A stretch of 64,000 bases of DNA from Cystobacter fuscus (GTDB lineage: Bacteria > Myxococcota > Myxococcia > Myxococcales > Myxococcaceae): contig NZ_CP022098.1 of NCBI RefSeq assembly GCF_002305875.1, positions 3,472,001 through 3,536,000 of the forward strand, read 5' to 3'. Position numbers and translations under genes: made by a program. The notes below the pieces were generated by a model. It saw only the letters and a program-made list of their open reading frames with translations, was not told where the DNA came from and did no database searches. Positions within the stretch are counted from its first letter, which is position 1; the number at the start of each line of letters is the position of its first letter. Shown here in pieces: positions 1-8,832 of the stretch.

Positions 1-39
1 CGCGCAAGTCAAGCGAGAGGACTCCCAGCGGGCCAAGGC

Positions 40-43
<4 letters not shown>
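1..43 (+). CDS. C-terminal tail of an upstream gene (partial), possibly uppS
   Basis: An open frame enters from the left edge and ends in TGA at 41-43, giving the tail QVKREDSQRAKA. The stop overlaps the GTG start of cdsA as GTGA, the usual sign of translational coupling. In many proteobacteria uppS (undecaprenyl diphosphate synthase) lies directly upstream of cdsA. The identity is inferred from that order only, because 13 residues are too few to recognise a family. Confidence 0.35.
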
Positions 44-867
<824 letters not shown>

Positions 868-945
868 CATCGAATGTCCGCTCGCCTGGCGACCGGGCCT
901 CGAAGCGGATTGTCGTGCCGGAGGCCCACGGTTACTGTTGGGCCC

Positions 946-2580
946 ATGTTTCAAGATACCGCCCTGTTCATCCTGCTGCTCGGCGTGCTCGTCACCGTCC
1001 ACGAGCTGGGTCACTTCCTGGTGGCCAAGGCCTGTGGGGTGAAGGTCATCCGCTTCTCCATCGGCTTCGGGCCCAAGCTGTTCGCCTTCACCAAGGGGGA
1101 GACGGAGTACCAGGTGGCGCTCCTGCCCCTGGGCGGCTACGTGAAGATGGCCGGCGACGCGCCCCACGAGGAACTGGCGCCCGAGGACGCCGAGCGGGGC
1201 TTCCTCAACGCTCCGCCGTGGAAGCGCGCGCTCATCGTGGTGGCCGGGCCGGTCTTCAACCTCGTCTTCCCCATCCTCATCTACTTCTTCGTGTTCGTGG
1301 GCGCGCACGAGGCCACCTCCACCCGCGTGGGCTTCGTGGATCCGGCCATGCCCGCGGCCGTCGCCGGCATCCGCCCGGGTGACCGCATCACCGCGGTGGA
1401 GGGCGAGCCGGTGCGCACCTTCGAGGACCTGCGCGAGTCCTTCGTCGGCCGCTTCGATCGTCCCGTGCCCGTCACCATCGAGCGCGATGGTCAGTCGACG
1501 ACGCTCAACGTGACGCCGCGGAAGATCGTCGAGTCCAATGCCGTCGACTCGGTGGAGCGGGGCCAGATTGGCATCCAGCCCATCCGCAAGCCCGCGGTGC
1601 TGGGCGTGCCCGCGGGCTCGGTCGCCGCCCAGGCGGGATTCAAGAGCTTCGACCGTGTCCTGTCCGTCAACGGGGTGAACATCCCGGACGAGGCGGCGCT
1701 CCATGAGCAGCTGGCGAAGCTGCAGGGGCCGCTCGAGGTCACCGTGCAGCGCGTGCTGCCGGTGGAGGTGGGCGCGGTGACGGGCGGCGTGCCCTCGCTC
1801 ACCACGGTGAAGGTGGAGCGGCAGCCGGGTGGAGATGGTTTCTCCGCCCTGGGCGCCGAGCCCTCGGACATGTACGTGTCGGCCGTGTTCCCCGGCAGCG
1901 TGGCGGAGAAGGCCGGCCTGCGCGCGGGAGACCGGCTGGAGAGCTTCAACGGCGAGCCGCTGCGCTCCTTCAACGTCCTGGCCGGAGAGCTGAGCACCCT
2001 CAAGGAGAAGTCCTTCACGCTCTCCTGGCGCTCGGCCGAGGACGGGCAGGTGCACACCCAGCAGCTCGCCCAGGTGATGCGCACCAGCACGGACGAGCTG
2101 GGCCAGGAGTCCTCGCGGCTGGAGCTGGGCGTGCGGCCCTGGATGCCCTCCTCGGCGGAGCTGCTGCCAGTGGACACGGTGGTGGTGACGCTCGGCGTGG
2201 GCGAGGCGCTGCGCGAGGCCGTCGTCGTGGTGCCGAAGATCGTCGGTCAGATGGTGAAGGTCATCGGCGGGCTCGTCAGCGGCCAGGTGTCGACGAAGAC
2301 GCTCGGCGGCCCGGTGATGATGTACCAGCTGGCCTCCAAGAGCGCGGAGCAGGGCTGGGACAGCTTCCTGCACCTCATGGCCATCATCTCCATCAACCTC
2401 GGGGTGATGAACCTGCTGCCCATTCCCATCCTCGACGGCTTCCACCTGCTGTCGGCGTTCTGGGAGGCCATCCGCCGCCGCCCCATTCCGGTGCGCGTGC
2501 GCGAGATGGCCAACGTGGTCGGCCTCATCCTGCTCGTGGCGCTCATGGGCATGGCCTTCTTCAACGACATCACCCGGTAG
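946..2580 (+). CDS. rseP: RIP metalloprotease RseP (site-2 protease) with three PDZ-like domains
   Basis: This intramembrane zinc protease cleaves membrane-bound anti-sigma factors and other transmembrane substrates. The zinc motif HELGH is at residues 19-23 in the first membrane segment. The second motif, LDGFH, is at about 496-500 in the penultimate segment (NLLPIPILDG). The 544-residue product is about 90 longer than E. coli RseP. The extra length fits three PDZ-like modules, seen as PGDRI at about 145, FDRVL at about 237 and AGDRL at about 327, rather than two. The ATG at 946 is preferred over an upstream in-frame GTG at 874 because it begins directly at the first membrane helix. It lies between cdsA and an RlpA-like gene. 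Confidence 0.95.
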   Translation: MFQDTALFILLLGVLVTVHELGHFLVAKACGVKVIRFSIGFGPKLFAFTKGETEYQVALLPLGGYVKMAGDAPHEELAPEDAERGFLNAPPWKRALIVVAGPVFNLVFPILIYFFVFVGAHEATSTRVGFVDPAMPAAVAGIRPGDRITAVEGEPVRTFEDLRESFVGRFDRPVPVTIERDGQSTTLNVTPRKIVESNAVDSVERGQIGIQPIRKPAVLGVPAGSVAAQAGFKSFDRVLSVNGVNIPDEAALHEQLAKLQGPLEVTVQRVLPVEVGAVTGGVPSLTTVKVERQPGGDGFSALGAEPSDMYVSAVFPGSVAEKAGLRAGDRLESFNGEPLRSFNVLAGELSTLKEKSFTLSWRSAEDGQVHTQQLAQVMRTSTDELGQESSRLELGVRPWMPSSAELLPVDTVVVTLGVGEALREAVVVVPKIVGQMVKVIGGLVSGQVSTKTLGGPVMMYQLASKSAEQGWDSFLHLMAIISINLGVMNLLPIPILDGFHLLSAFWEAIRRRPIPVRVREMANVVGLILLVALMGMAFFNDITR

Positions 2581-2590
2581 GGAGGTGGGA

Positions 2591-3052
2591 ATGCGGCGGT
2601 TGTTCGTGGGAGTGTGCGTGGGGTTGGGGCTGCTGTCGGGTTGTGCCGCGCGTGCCACCCGGGGCGACGAGGACACGGCGGAGCGCGCTTCCGCCACGCG
2701 GGGCTACCTGGAGGAGGGACTCGCCTCCTACTACGCCGATCGCTACAACGGCCGGGCCACCGCCAGCGGCGAGAAGCTGGATCCGAAGAAGTACACCGCC
2801 GCCCACCCGAAGCTGCCCTTCGGCACGTGCCTGCGGGTGGTGAACATGGAGAACAACCGCTCGGTGGAGGTGCGCGTCAACGATCGGGGCCCCTACGTGA
2901 AGGGCCGGGTGGTGGACGTGTCGCACGTCGCGGCGAAGAAGCTGGAGCTCCTGGACAAGGGGCTCGCCCGGGTGCGGCTCTACCGCTGCGCGACCCGCAC
3001 CTCGCAGCTCGACGTGCAGCTCGACGTGCCCAACGAGTCGCGGGCGGGGTAG
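2591..3052 (+). CDS. RlpA-like septal ring lipoprotein (double-psi beta-barrel)
   Basis: This 153-residue protein has a lipoprotein signal (basic MRR, hydrophobic run, LLSGC). A single RlpA/DPBB domain follows, with GLASYYADRYNGRATASGEK, then LPFGTCLRVVN, then VRVNDRGPYVKGRVVDVS. RlpA proteins bind or cleave denuded peptidoglycan at the septum, and the Asp in NDRGP is the usual catalytic acid. There is no SPOR domain, so this is a short form. GGAGGT at 2581-2586 places the start at ATG 2591. The gene begins 10 bases after rseP, so the two are probably cotranscribed. Confidence 0.85.
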   Translation: MRRLFVGVCVGLGLLSGCAARATRGDEDTAERASATRGYLEEGLASYYADRYNGRATASGEKLDPKKYTAAHPKLPFGTCLRVVNMENNRSVEVRVNDRGPYVKGRVVDVSHVAAKKLELLDKGLARVRLYRCATRTSQLDVQLDVPNESRAG

Positions 3053-3063
3053 AAGCCCTCCCC

Positions 3064-3798
3064 ATGTTCCTCGCGCTCGACTCTTCCACCCTCACGTTGT
3101 CCCTGGCCCTGGTGGAGCGGGAGGGCGAGGCGCTTCGCGTCCTCGAACACCTGGTGGTGGCGCCGCCGCGCAAGCAGAGCGAGGCGCTCCCCGGTGTCGT
3201 GGGGGAAGTGCTCGCCCGTCATGGGGTGACGCTCGGCGCGCTGGAGGGGCTGGTGATTGGCCTCGGGCCGGGCTCCTTCACGGGGCTGCGCATTGGCCTG
3301 TCGTGCGTGAAGGGGCTCGCGTACGCGGCGCGGCTCAAGGTGGCCGGGGCCTCGTCGCTGGCGGCCGTGGCGCTGGAGGGGCCCGAGGGGCCGCCGCTCT
3401 TCGCCCTCGCGGTGGCGCGCAAGGACGACCTCTACCTGGGGCCCTACCGGCGCACGGGCCTGGGCGTGGAGGCCCTGGGCCCCGAGGAGGCCATGAGTCC
3501 CGAGGAGGTCGCCCAGCGCATGGCCGCCGAGCCCGAGGCGCTCGCCCTGGGACCCGCGCTGCCCGAGTACCGCGCGGCCCTGGAGCGCCTGGGCGTGGCC
3601 CCGTCGCGGCTGCTCGATGCGCCCACGTTCCCCTCGGCGGTGGCGCTCGCGCACCTGGCGCGGCTGCCCGAGGCGCAGTCGCTGGAGGCGCTCTTCGCGC
3701 TGGAGCCGCACTACGTCCGTGCCTCCGCGCCCGAGCTCAACCCCAAGTTCCCTCCGCTGCCCGGACCCGCGCCCACCGCGCGCCTCAAGGAAGACTGA
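3064..3798 (+). CDS. tsaB: tRNA threonylcarbamoyladenosine biosynthesis protein TsaB
   Basis: TsaB is the scaffold partner of TsaD and TsaE, which place t6A at position 37 of ANN-decoding tRNAs. The 244-residue ASKHA-fold protein opens with FLALDSSTLTLSLAL and carries the diagnostic motif GLGPGSFTGLRIGL at about 63-76. ATG 3064 is chosen because upstream in-frame codons lie inside the RlpA-like gene. It starts 12 bases after that gene and is likely in the same transcript. The length matches the family. Confidence 0.93.
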   Translation: MFLALDSSTLTLSLALVEREGEALRVLEHLVVAPPRKQSEALPGVVGEVLARHGVTLGALEGLVIGLGPGSFTGLRIGLSCVKGLAYAARLKVAGASSLAAVALEGPEGPPLFALAVARKDDLYLGPYRRTGLGVEALGPEEAMSPEEVAQRMAAEPEALALGPALPEYRAALERLGVAPSRLLDAPTFPSAVALAHLARLPEAQSLEALFALEPHYVRASAPELNPKFPPLPGPAPTARLKED

Positions 3799-3811
3799 CT
3801 CGGCGACGGAC

Positions 3812-4076
3812 TCAGGGGCCGGCGACGCCGAAGGCATCGTCGGGCATGAAGCTCAGGGTGATGCGCGCGCCGCCTCCGCCGATGGCTTGCGTGGCGTCCG
3901 GCCCGAAGTCGTAGGCGCGCAGGGACAGGGGCAGCTCCAGCCCCAGCGCCAGATGCCGGGACAGCCGGACGCGCCCGTCGAAGGTGACGTAGGTGATGGA
4001 CTCGAAGCCGCCCCGGGGCTCGGCGTACACGCCAGGCCCCCGTACTGCCCGCCCAGGAGCAGTCCCCGGACGTCCC
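3812..4076 (-). pseudogene. Frameshifted C-terminal fragment of an outer-membrane barrel protein
   Basis: This fragment occupies most of the 400-base gap between tsaB and the next gene. Reading on the minus strand, one frame encodes GDVRGLLLGGQYGG (about 4076-4037). A second frame continues with VYAEPRGGFESITYVTFDGR, then alternating strands such as LALGLELPLSLRAYDFGP, and stops at 3812. The frames join at about 4031-4036, where one missing base (ctgg[g]cgtgtac) would restore a single frame. Alternating hydrophobic and polar strands suggest the end of a beta-barrel. No start or N-terminal half is present. This is probably a decaying remnant; function and family are unknown. Confidence 0.4.
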
Positions 4077-4197
4077 CTCCATGAGTCGACGTTTGCCGGA
4101 AGCCCTCGGCGCCCGCGGGGAGAGCGGGGTGACATCCGGTGGGGGGGAGGCGAGAAGCGGGACCCACCGGGCCGGGGCTTGGGGTAAAGGGGGCGCC

Positions 4198-5226
4198 ATG
4201 AACGAGAACCTGCGAATCGCCGTGGTGGGCGCCACGGGCGTGGTGGGCCGGGAGGTGGTCTCCACGCTCTTCGACCGGGAGGTATCCGCCGAGCAGCTCA
4301 CCCTGCTGGCCTCGGAGCGCTCCGCGGGCGAGGAGCTGGACTACGGCGAGGAGACGCTCGAGGTGGAGAAGGTCTCGGCCGAGTCCTTCCGGGGAATGGG
4401 GCTGGTGCTCCTGGCCACTCCGGCGGAGGCCTCGCGCTCGCTCGCGCACCAGGCGCAGGCGGCGGGGGCGTGGGTGGTGGACGTGAGCTCCGCCTTCCGG
4501 GCCGACGGCGCCGTGCCGCTGGTGCTCCCCGGCTTCAACTCCGAGCTGCTGGAGGCGAACTTCAAGGGTCGCCTGGTGGCGTTGCCCTCGGCGGTGACGA
4601 CCGCGCTGGCGTGCATCCTCGAGCCGCTGCGTCAGGCGTTCGGCGTGGCCCAGGTGCAGGTGACGGCGATGATGGGGGCGTCCTCGGCGGGCAACGCGGG
4701 CGTGCGCGAGCTGGAGCAGCAGACGGCGGCGCTCCTGTCCGGGCGAGACCCCGAGGCGCACACCTTCCCCCAGCGCGTGGGCTTCAACCTGGTGCCCCAG
4801 GTGCGCCCCTTCCTCGCCAACTCGCCGTGGACGGAGGAGGAGGCGGGCTGGACGCTGGAGTGCGCGCGCCTCTTCGCGCCCCGGGGCGAGGTGCCCGTGG
4901 TGGCCGGCACCGCCGTGCAGGTGCCCACCTTCCACGGCCATGGCCTCAGCCTCCAGGTGCGCTTGAAGAAGCCCGCGCCGGTGGAGCAGGCCCGCGCCGC
5001 GCTCAAGGGCTCGCCCGCCCTCAAGGTGCTCGACTCCCCCGGGGAGAAGATCTACCCCATGCCCAGCCTCGTCACCGCGGACCCCACCGTCCATGTGGGC
5101 CGCCTGCGCTCCTTCCCCCAGGCCCCCGAGTGGCTCACCCTCTTCGCCACCGTGGACAACGCCGGCCGGGGCGCCGCCCTCAACCTCGTGGAGGCCGGTC
5201 TGCGGCTCGCCACGCGCCCCTCCTGA
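4198..5226 (+). CDS. Usg-like aspartate-semialdehyde dehydrogenase homolog lacking the catalytic Cys
   Basis: The 342-residue protein has the complete ASADH fold: nucleotide motif VVGATGVVGREV at 9-20, then the C-terminal dimerisation/catalytic region with FHGHGLSL. Genuine ASADHs have a PNCST active-site loop whose Cys forms the thioester with aspartyl phosphate. Here the aligned loop is LPSAVTTA, with Ala132 in place of Cys. The same loss is typical of the Usg-1 subgroup (E. coli Usg has VPDSLTS there). It is therefore unlikely to reduce aspartyl phosphate, and automatic annotation as asd would mislead. ATG 4198 immediately precedes the dinucleotide-binding strand. Its role is unknown. A short intergenic stretch with no obvious terminator follows. 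Confidence 0.85.
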   Translation: MNENLRIAVVGATGVVGREVVSTLFDREVSAEQLTLLASERSAGEELDYGEETLEVEKVSAESFRGMGLVLLATPAEASRSLAHQAQAAGAWVVDVSSAFRADGAVPLVLPGFNSELLEANFKGRLVALPSAVTTALACILEPLRQAFGVAQVQVTAMMGASSAGNAGVRELEQQTAALLSGRDPEAHTFPQRVGFNLVPQVRPFLANSPWTEEEAGWTLECARLFAPRGEVPVVAGTAVQVPTFHGHGLSLQVRLKKPAPVEQARAALKGSPALKVLDSPGEKIYPMPSLVTADPTVHVGRLRSFPQAPEWLTLFATVDNAGRGAALNLVEAGLRLATRPS

Positions 5227-5354
5227 CAATTTGGCAATGTCCTTTCGGCCCTCCCTGCCCATTTGACGGCGGGTGGGGGGGCCCGCTCCGGGCGCCGGAG
5301 GGGGCGGGGGCCGGATTCCTCCTGGCCCCTGGCTTGCTAGCCTCCTTCGCACCC

Positions 5355-6242
5355 ATGCGTACCTTCCTCCTCACGACCGCGTTGCTTCTGTCCTCCGCGG
5401 CTTCGGCTCAGGTGAAGTTCACGTTCGGCACCGCCAACAACGAGACGTTGAGCTTTGGCAAGGCCGACTGCTCGAATCCCGTGACCGTCACCTGGACGCG
5501 GACCATCCAGCCCTGCGACAGGCTCACCCTGTGGATCACCACGACGGGCTCGTGCCAGGGCGCAGCGGCCGACACCTCGAAGGGAGATGTCGCGCTGGAC
5601 GAGATCTCCCTGTCGACCTTTCAGGCCGCGACCCAGGGCACCTTCAATCTCGATCGCTCGCGGCTGCCCTTCGTCACGTCGGATGGCGGGGCGGCATGTG
5701 GCAGCCTCAATGAGGAGAAGACGTTCTCGCTGTGCGGAGCCACCAAACAGACCGACAACTTCTATGGCTGCAACTCCACGGTGGTGAACGCCACGGCGGC
5801 CCGGATCACCTACGATGGCAAGCCGCCCTCCGCGCCCACGCTCTCCGCGACGAGCGGCATGGACGGCGCCGCGAGCATCACCGTGAATGCCCCGTCGGAT
5901 GCCACGCGCGGGGTGGTGAGGATCCTGCTCAACGGAGAGGAGTTCCGGAAGGTCGAGTGGTCGCTGGGAAAGGGGGCCCTCCTGGTGGAGAACCTGGAGA
6001 ATGACGTCACCTACGAGGCCGACGCCACCGTCTTCGACGCCGCGGGCAACGAGAGCGAGCGGAGCTCGCCCGTGCAGGTCATCCCCACCAAGACGTATGG
6101 CTTCATGGAGCACTACGGCGATTCGGGTGGGCAGGAGGTGGGCTGTGGGGCGGTGGGGGGTGGGGTCGCGGGTGGCGCGATGCTGGCCGTTCTGGGTTTC
6201 TGGTTGTTCTCAAGGAGAAATCGTTCATGGCTCGAGCAGTAG
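5355..6242 (+). CDS. Exported protein with a MYXO-CTERM-like C-terminal anchor
   Basis: This 295-residue protein has a Sec signal (MRTFLLTTALLLSSAASA). A Cys-rich extracytoplasmic region follows, then a fibronectin-III-like segment at about 155-240 (PPSAPTLSAT...). The C-terminus shows QEVGCGAV, a hydrophobic run and SRRNR: Cys, membrane segment and basic tail, as in myxobacterial surface sorting signals. It overlaps the next gene, an outer-membrane barrel, by 16 bases. From memory, the pair matches two adjacent M. xanthus families named after MXAN_2561 and MXAN_2562; that assignment is not checked. A cell-surface role is inferred and no enzymatic motif is visible. Confidence 0.8.
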   Translation: MRTFLLTTALLLSSAASAQVKFTFGTANNETLSFGKADCSNPVTVTWTRTIQPCDRLTLWITTTGSCQGAAADTSKGDVALDEISLSTFQAATQGTFNLDRSRLPFVTSDGGAACGSLNEEKTFSLCGATKQTDNFYGCNSTVVNATAARITYDGKPPSAPTLSATSGMDGAASITVNAPSDATRGVVRILLNGEEFRKVEWSLGKGALLVENLENDVTYEADATVFDAAGNESERSSPVQVIPTKTYGFMEHYGDSGGQEVGCGAVGGGVAGGAMLAVLGFWLFSRRNRSWLEQ

Positions 6243-6982
6243 CCTTCGGTGTCGCGGTGCTCCTCGCCGCGCTCCCCGGCCAGGCCCAGGTGTATTCCGA
6301 CGCGCCCACCCAGTCGCCTCGTGGGGGATCCGTGGAGTTGCGGCTCGGCAGCTACCGCCCGCAGATCGACGGGGAGGAGGGGGTGAGCGGCGGTCCCTTC
6401 ACGGATATCTATGGTGAGGGGCGCTGGTGGCTCTTCGAATTGGAGTTGCAACGCTTCTTCTACCAGGGCATCGGCACGGCGGGGCTGAGCCTGTCGGTGG
6501 GCTACGCGGAGAAGTTCGGCTACGCCCTGACCAAGGACAAACAAACTCCGAGCTCGGAGCGGACGAGCTTCCACGTGGTGCCCCTGCACCTGCGGGGCGT
6601 CTACCGGTTCGACTATCCGGCGTTCCAGTGGGGCTTCCCGTTGATTCCCTACGTCAAGCCAGGGCTCGTCTTCGTCCCGTGGTGGGCCACCAAGGGCGGC
6701 AAGCTCGACGAGGCGCCCGCGACGGAGGGGTCGGAGGGGAGCGAGGGAACGCCCGCGCGCAAGGGCCGCGGTGTCCGGTTTGGCTGGGAAGTGGCCGTCG
6801 GTCTGTCCTTCATGCTCGACGTGCTGGAGCCGCGCTTCGCGCGCGACTTCGACTCGGACCTGGGCATCAACCACAGCTATATCTTCGCTGAGTACACGTA
6901 CTCGAAAGTGAACAGCTTTGGTCAGCCGGGTTTGAACTTGTCGGACTCCTACTGGATGTTCGGTCTGGCACTGGATTACTAG
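6227..6982 (+). CDS. Outer-membrane beta-barrel protein (MXAN_2562-like)
   Basis: The 251-residue product has a signal peptide ending AALPGQAQ and alternating amphipathic strands (VELRLGSYRPQ, AGLSLSVGYAEKFGY, HVVPLHLRGVYRF, GWEVAVGLSFML). It ends in an aromatic-rich strand, YWMFGLALDY, as expected for a barrel inserted by BAM. AAGGAG at about 6212 serves the ATG at 6227, which lies inside the end of the preceding MYXO-CTERM gene, so the two are translationally coupled. The next lipoprotein gene starts 8 bases after the stop. Ligand and function are unknown. Confidence 0.78.
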   Translation: MARAVAFGVAVLLAALPGQAQVYSDAPTQSPRGGSVELRLGSYRPQIDGEEGVSGGPFTDIYGEGRWWLFELELQRFFYQGIGTAGLSLSVGYAEKFGYALTKDKQTPSSERTSFHVVPLHLRGVYRFDYPAFQWGFPLIPYVKPGLVFVPWWATKGGKLDEAPATEGSEGSEGTPARKGRGVRFGWEVAVGLSFMLDVLEPRFARDFDSDLGINHSYIFAEYTYSKVNSFGQPGLNLSDSYWMFGLALDY

Positions 6983-6989
6983 GCCCTAC

Positions 6990-8822
6990 ATGACACTCCC
7001 TCCGTGCTCCTCCGTTCGGGCCCTGATGGCGGTTCTCGTGGTGGCCGTGGCACTGTCGGGTCCTGGTTGCCGCAGGGTGGTGAAGCCCGAGGCCGGAGGA
7101 GATCGCACGGTGGAGGCCGGAGTGCCGGTGGACTTCGGCGCCGGGGGTCAGGATGCCCCCGTGGTGTCCTGGGACTTCGGTGACGGCTCTCCGGTCCAGT
7201 CCGGCACGCGGGTGGTCCACGCCTTCGAGCGTCCGGGCACCTACGCGGTGCGGGCGCTGGACAGGGACGCGGTGCTGGCGAGCGCCACGCTGACGGTGGT
7301 GCCCCGGCCCGTGTTGCGCGCCATCCCGGATGACGCGGAGGTGGCCATCTTCTTTCCCCAACTGCGCGGCAACGTGGATCCGTTGATGGGCTTCATGTCG
7401 CAGCTGGTGGGCGAGTCCCAGGTGTTGCAGACGCTGGACTCGGTTCCCCTGCTGGCGCTGGTGCTGCGCGACGTGACGGGGGGGCAGGCGCGCATCGTGG
7501 ATCCGGACGAGGGCCTGGGCTTCTTCTCCCTGCCGCGCTTCGAGGGCTCCGTGGTGCTGCTGGGCGTGACGGACACCCAGGCCGCGGTGGACGCGGTGGT
7601 GAAGGAGGTGCAGTCGCGGGGCGCCCGGGTGATGAGGCGCGAGCCCCAGGGCACCGTCTTCCTGCGGCGGGACAATGGCATGTCGATGGTCGTTTTTCCG
7701 GATCGCGGCTACCTGTACGTCGTGGTGCCGGACGCGCCGGAGTCGGAGTCCGAGCAGGAGGAGGGCACGCCGCAGCAGGTGCTGGCGGAGGTGGGCGATG
7801 ACGGCCTCGCGGCGGTGGAGGAGGTGCGCGCGCACATCCAGGGCGCGAGTGGCTCGGGGCTCTCCGAGCAGCCGCTGCTCACGTCGCTGCGCGCGAAGGT
7901 GGGCGCGGGCCACGTGCACGTCTTCGCCCGTCCCGAGGGCAATGACGCCTCCGCGAGCATCCAGGGCCTGTGGGCGGCGCTGACGTTCCAGGATACCCGG
8001 GCGGACCTGGAGGGCTGGGTGGTGTCGGACAAGTCGCTCTTCCAGGGGGGGACGGCGCCGGGCTCGGAGCTGCTGGCCCGGGCGCCCCTGGGGCCCATCG
8101 CCGCGCTGACGGTGTCCCTGCCTCCCGAGACGCTGGCGAAGCTCGTCTTCGGTGCGCCCGGCTCGGAGCGCCGCGCGCAGACCGAGCAGCGCATGGCGCG
8201 CCAGGGGCTCGACGCGGCCGGCGTGCAGGGGATGCTGGGCGCGCTGCGCGGAGACCTGTCGTTGCTGGCCTACCTGGACGCGCCGGCCTTCTACCGCAAC
8301 CTGCTCAAGGGCGCCCGGGGTCCGGAGCCGCGCGGCAGCGTGTTGTTCCAGGCGGGGCTGGTGCGTTCCGAGCCGGTGCTGGAGTGGCTCACCGGGGTGC
8401 TCGAGTCGCGCGGGCAGCCCTTCGAGGTCCTCAAGGAAAAGGGCGCCACGCGCCTGCGCACGCGCGTGTTCGAGCAGCCGGTGGACGTCACCCTCACGGC
8501 GGACCGGCTGACGCTGCGCGGGGGCGAGTCGCTGGAGGCGCGCGCGCAGGGCGGGGTGGGGGAGGAGCTGCGCCAGCGCTTCGGGGCCCAGGGCTTCGAG
8601 CCGGGCCACCTGTCGGCCATGGTGGACATGGGCCGGGTGCGCTCCGAATTGGATTCACCCCGGGAGGTGCCCGGCGTGCCGCCGCAGCAGCTTCCCGTGG
8701 CGCGTGCCCTGGTGGGCACGTTGATCGATCAACTGCCGCCCATCGAGAGCCTCTTCCTCGACTTCGCGCCCGAGCAGGGGGGCGGCCGTTTCCGCATGAG
8801 CACCGTGTTGCGCTCGCGCTGA
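6990..8822 (+). CDS. PKD-domain lipoprotein of unknown function
   Basis: This 610-residue protein has a lipoprotein signal (LMAVLVVAVALSGPGC). Next comes one PKD-like domain at about 35-105, with the hallmark VVSWDFGDGSPVQSG...HAFERPGTYAV. A long region of about 500 residues without recognisable motifs follows; its repeated hydrophobic strand/helix alternation (VAIFFPQLRG, VVLLGVTDTQAAVDAVV) suggests a globular periplasmic or surface domain. It belongs to a three-gene operon with the MYXO-CTERM and barrel genes, and the moaDE gene starts 10 bases after it. A surface-assembly role is inferred from context. Confidence 0.75.
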   Translation: MTLPPCSSVRALMAVLVVAVALSGPGCRRVVKPEAGGDRTVEAGVPVDFGAGGQDAPVVSWDFGDGSPVQSGTRVVHAFERPGTYAVRALDRDAVLASATLTVVPRPVLRAIPDDAEVAIFFPQLRGNVDPLMGFMSQLVGESQVLQTLDSVPLLALVLRDVTGGQARIVDPDEGLGFFSLPRFEGSVVLLGVTDTQAAVDAVVKEVQSRGARVMRREPQGTVFLRRDNGMSMVVFPDRGYLYVVVPDAPESESEQEEGTPQQVLAEVGDDGLAAVEEVRAHIQGASGSGLSEQPLLTSLRAKVGAGHVHVFARPEGNDASASIQGLWAALTFQDTRADLEGWVVSDKSLFQGGTAPGSELLARAPLGPIAALTVSLPPETLAKLVFGAPGSERRAQTEQRMARQGLDAAGVQGMLGALRGDLSLLAYLDAPAFYRNLLKGARGPEPRGSVLFQAGLVRSEPVLEWLTGVLESRGQPFEVLKEKGATRLRTRVFEQPVDVTLTADRLTLRGGESLEARAQGGVGEELRQRFGAQGFEPGHLSAMVDMGRVRSELDSPREVPGVPPQQLPVARALVGTLIDQLPPIESLFLDFAPEQGGGRFRMSTVLRSR

Positions 8823-8832
8823 GGTTGCCGCC

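Noticed and set aside
4198-5226. Annotation as functional aspartate-semialdehyde dehydrogenase (asd)
   Set aside because: The catalytic Cys position is Ala in an LPSAVTT loop, matching Usg-type homologs.
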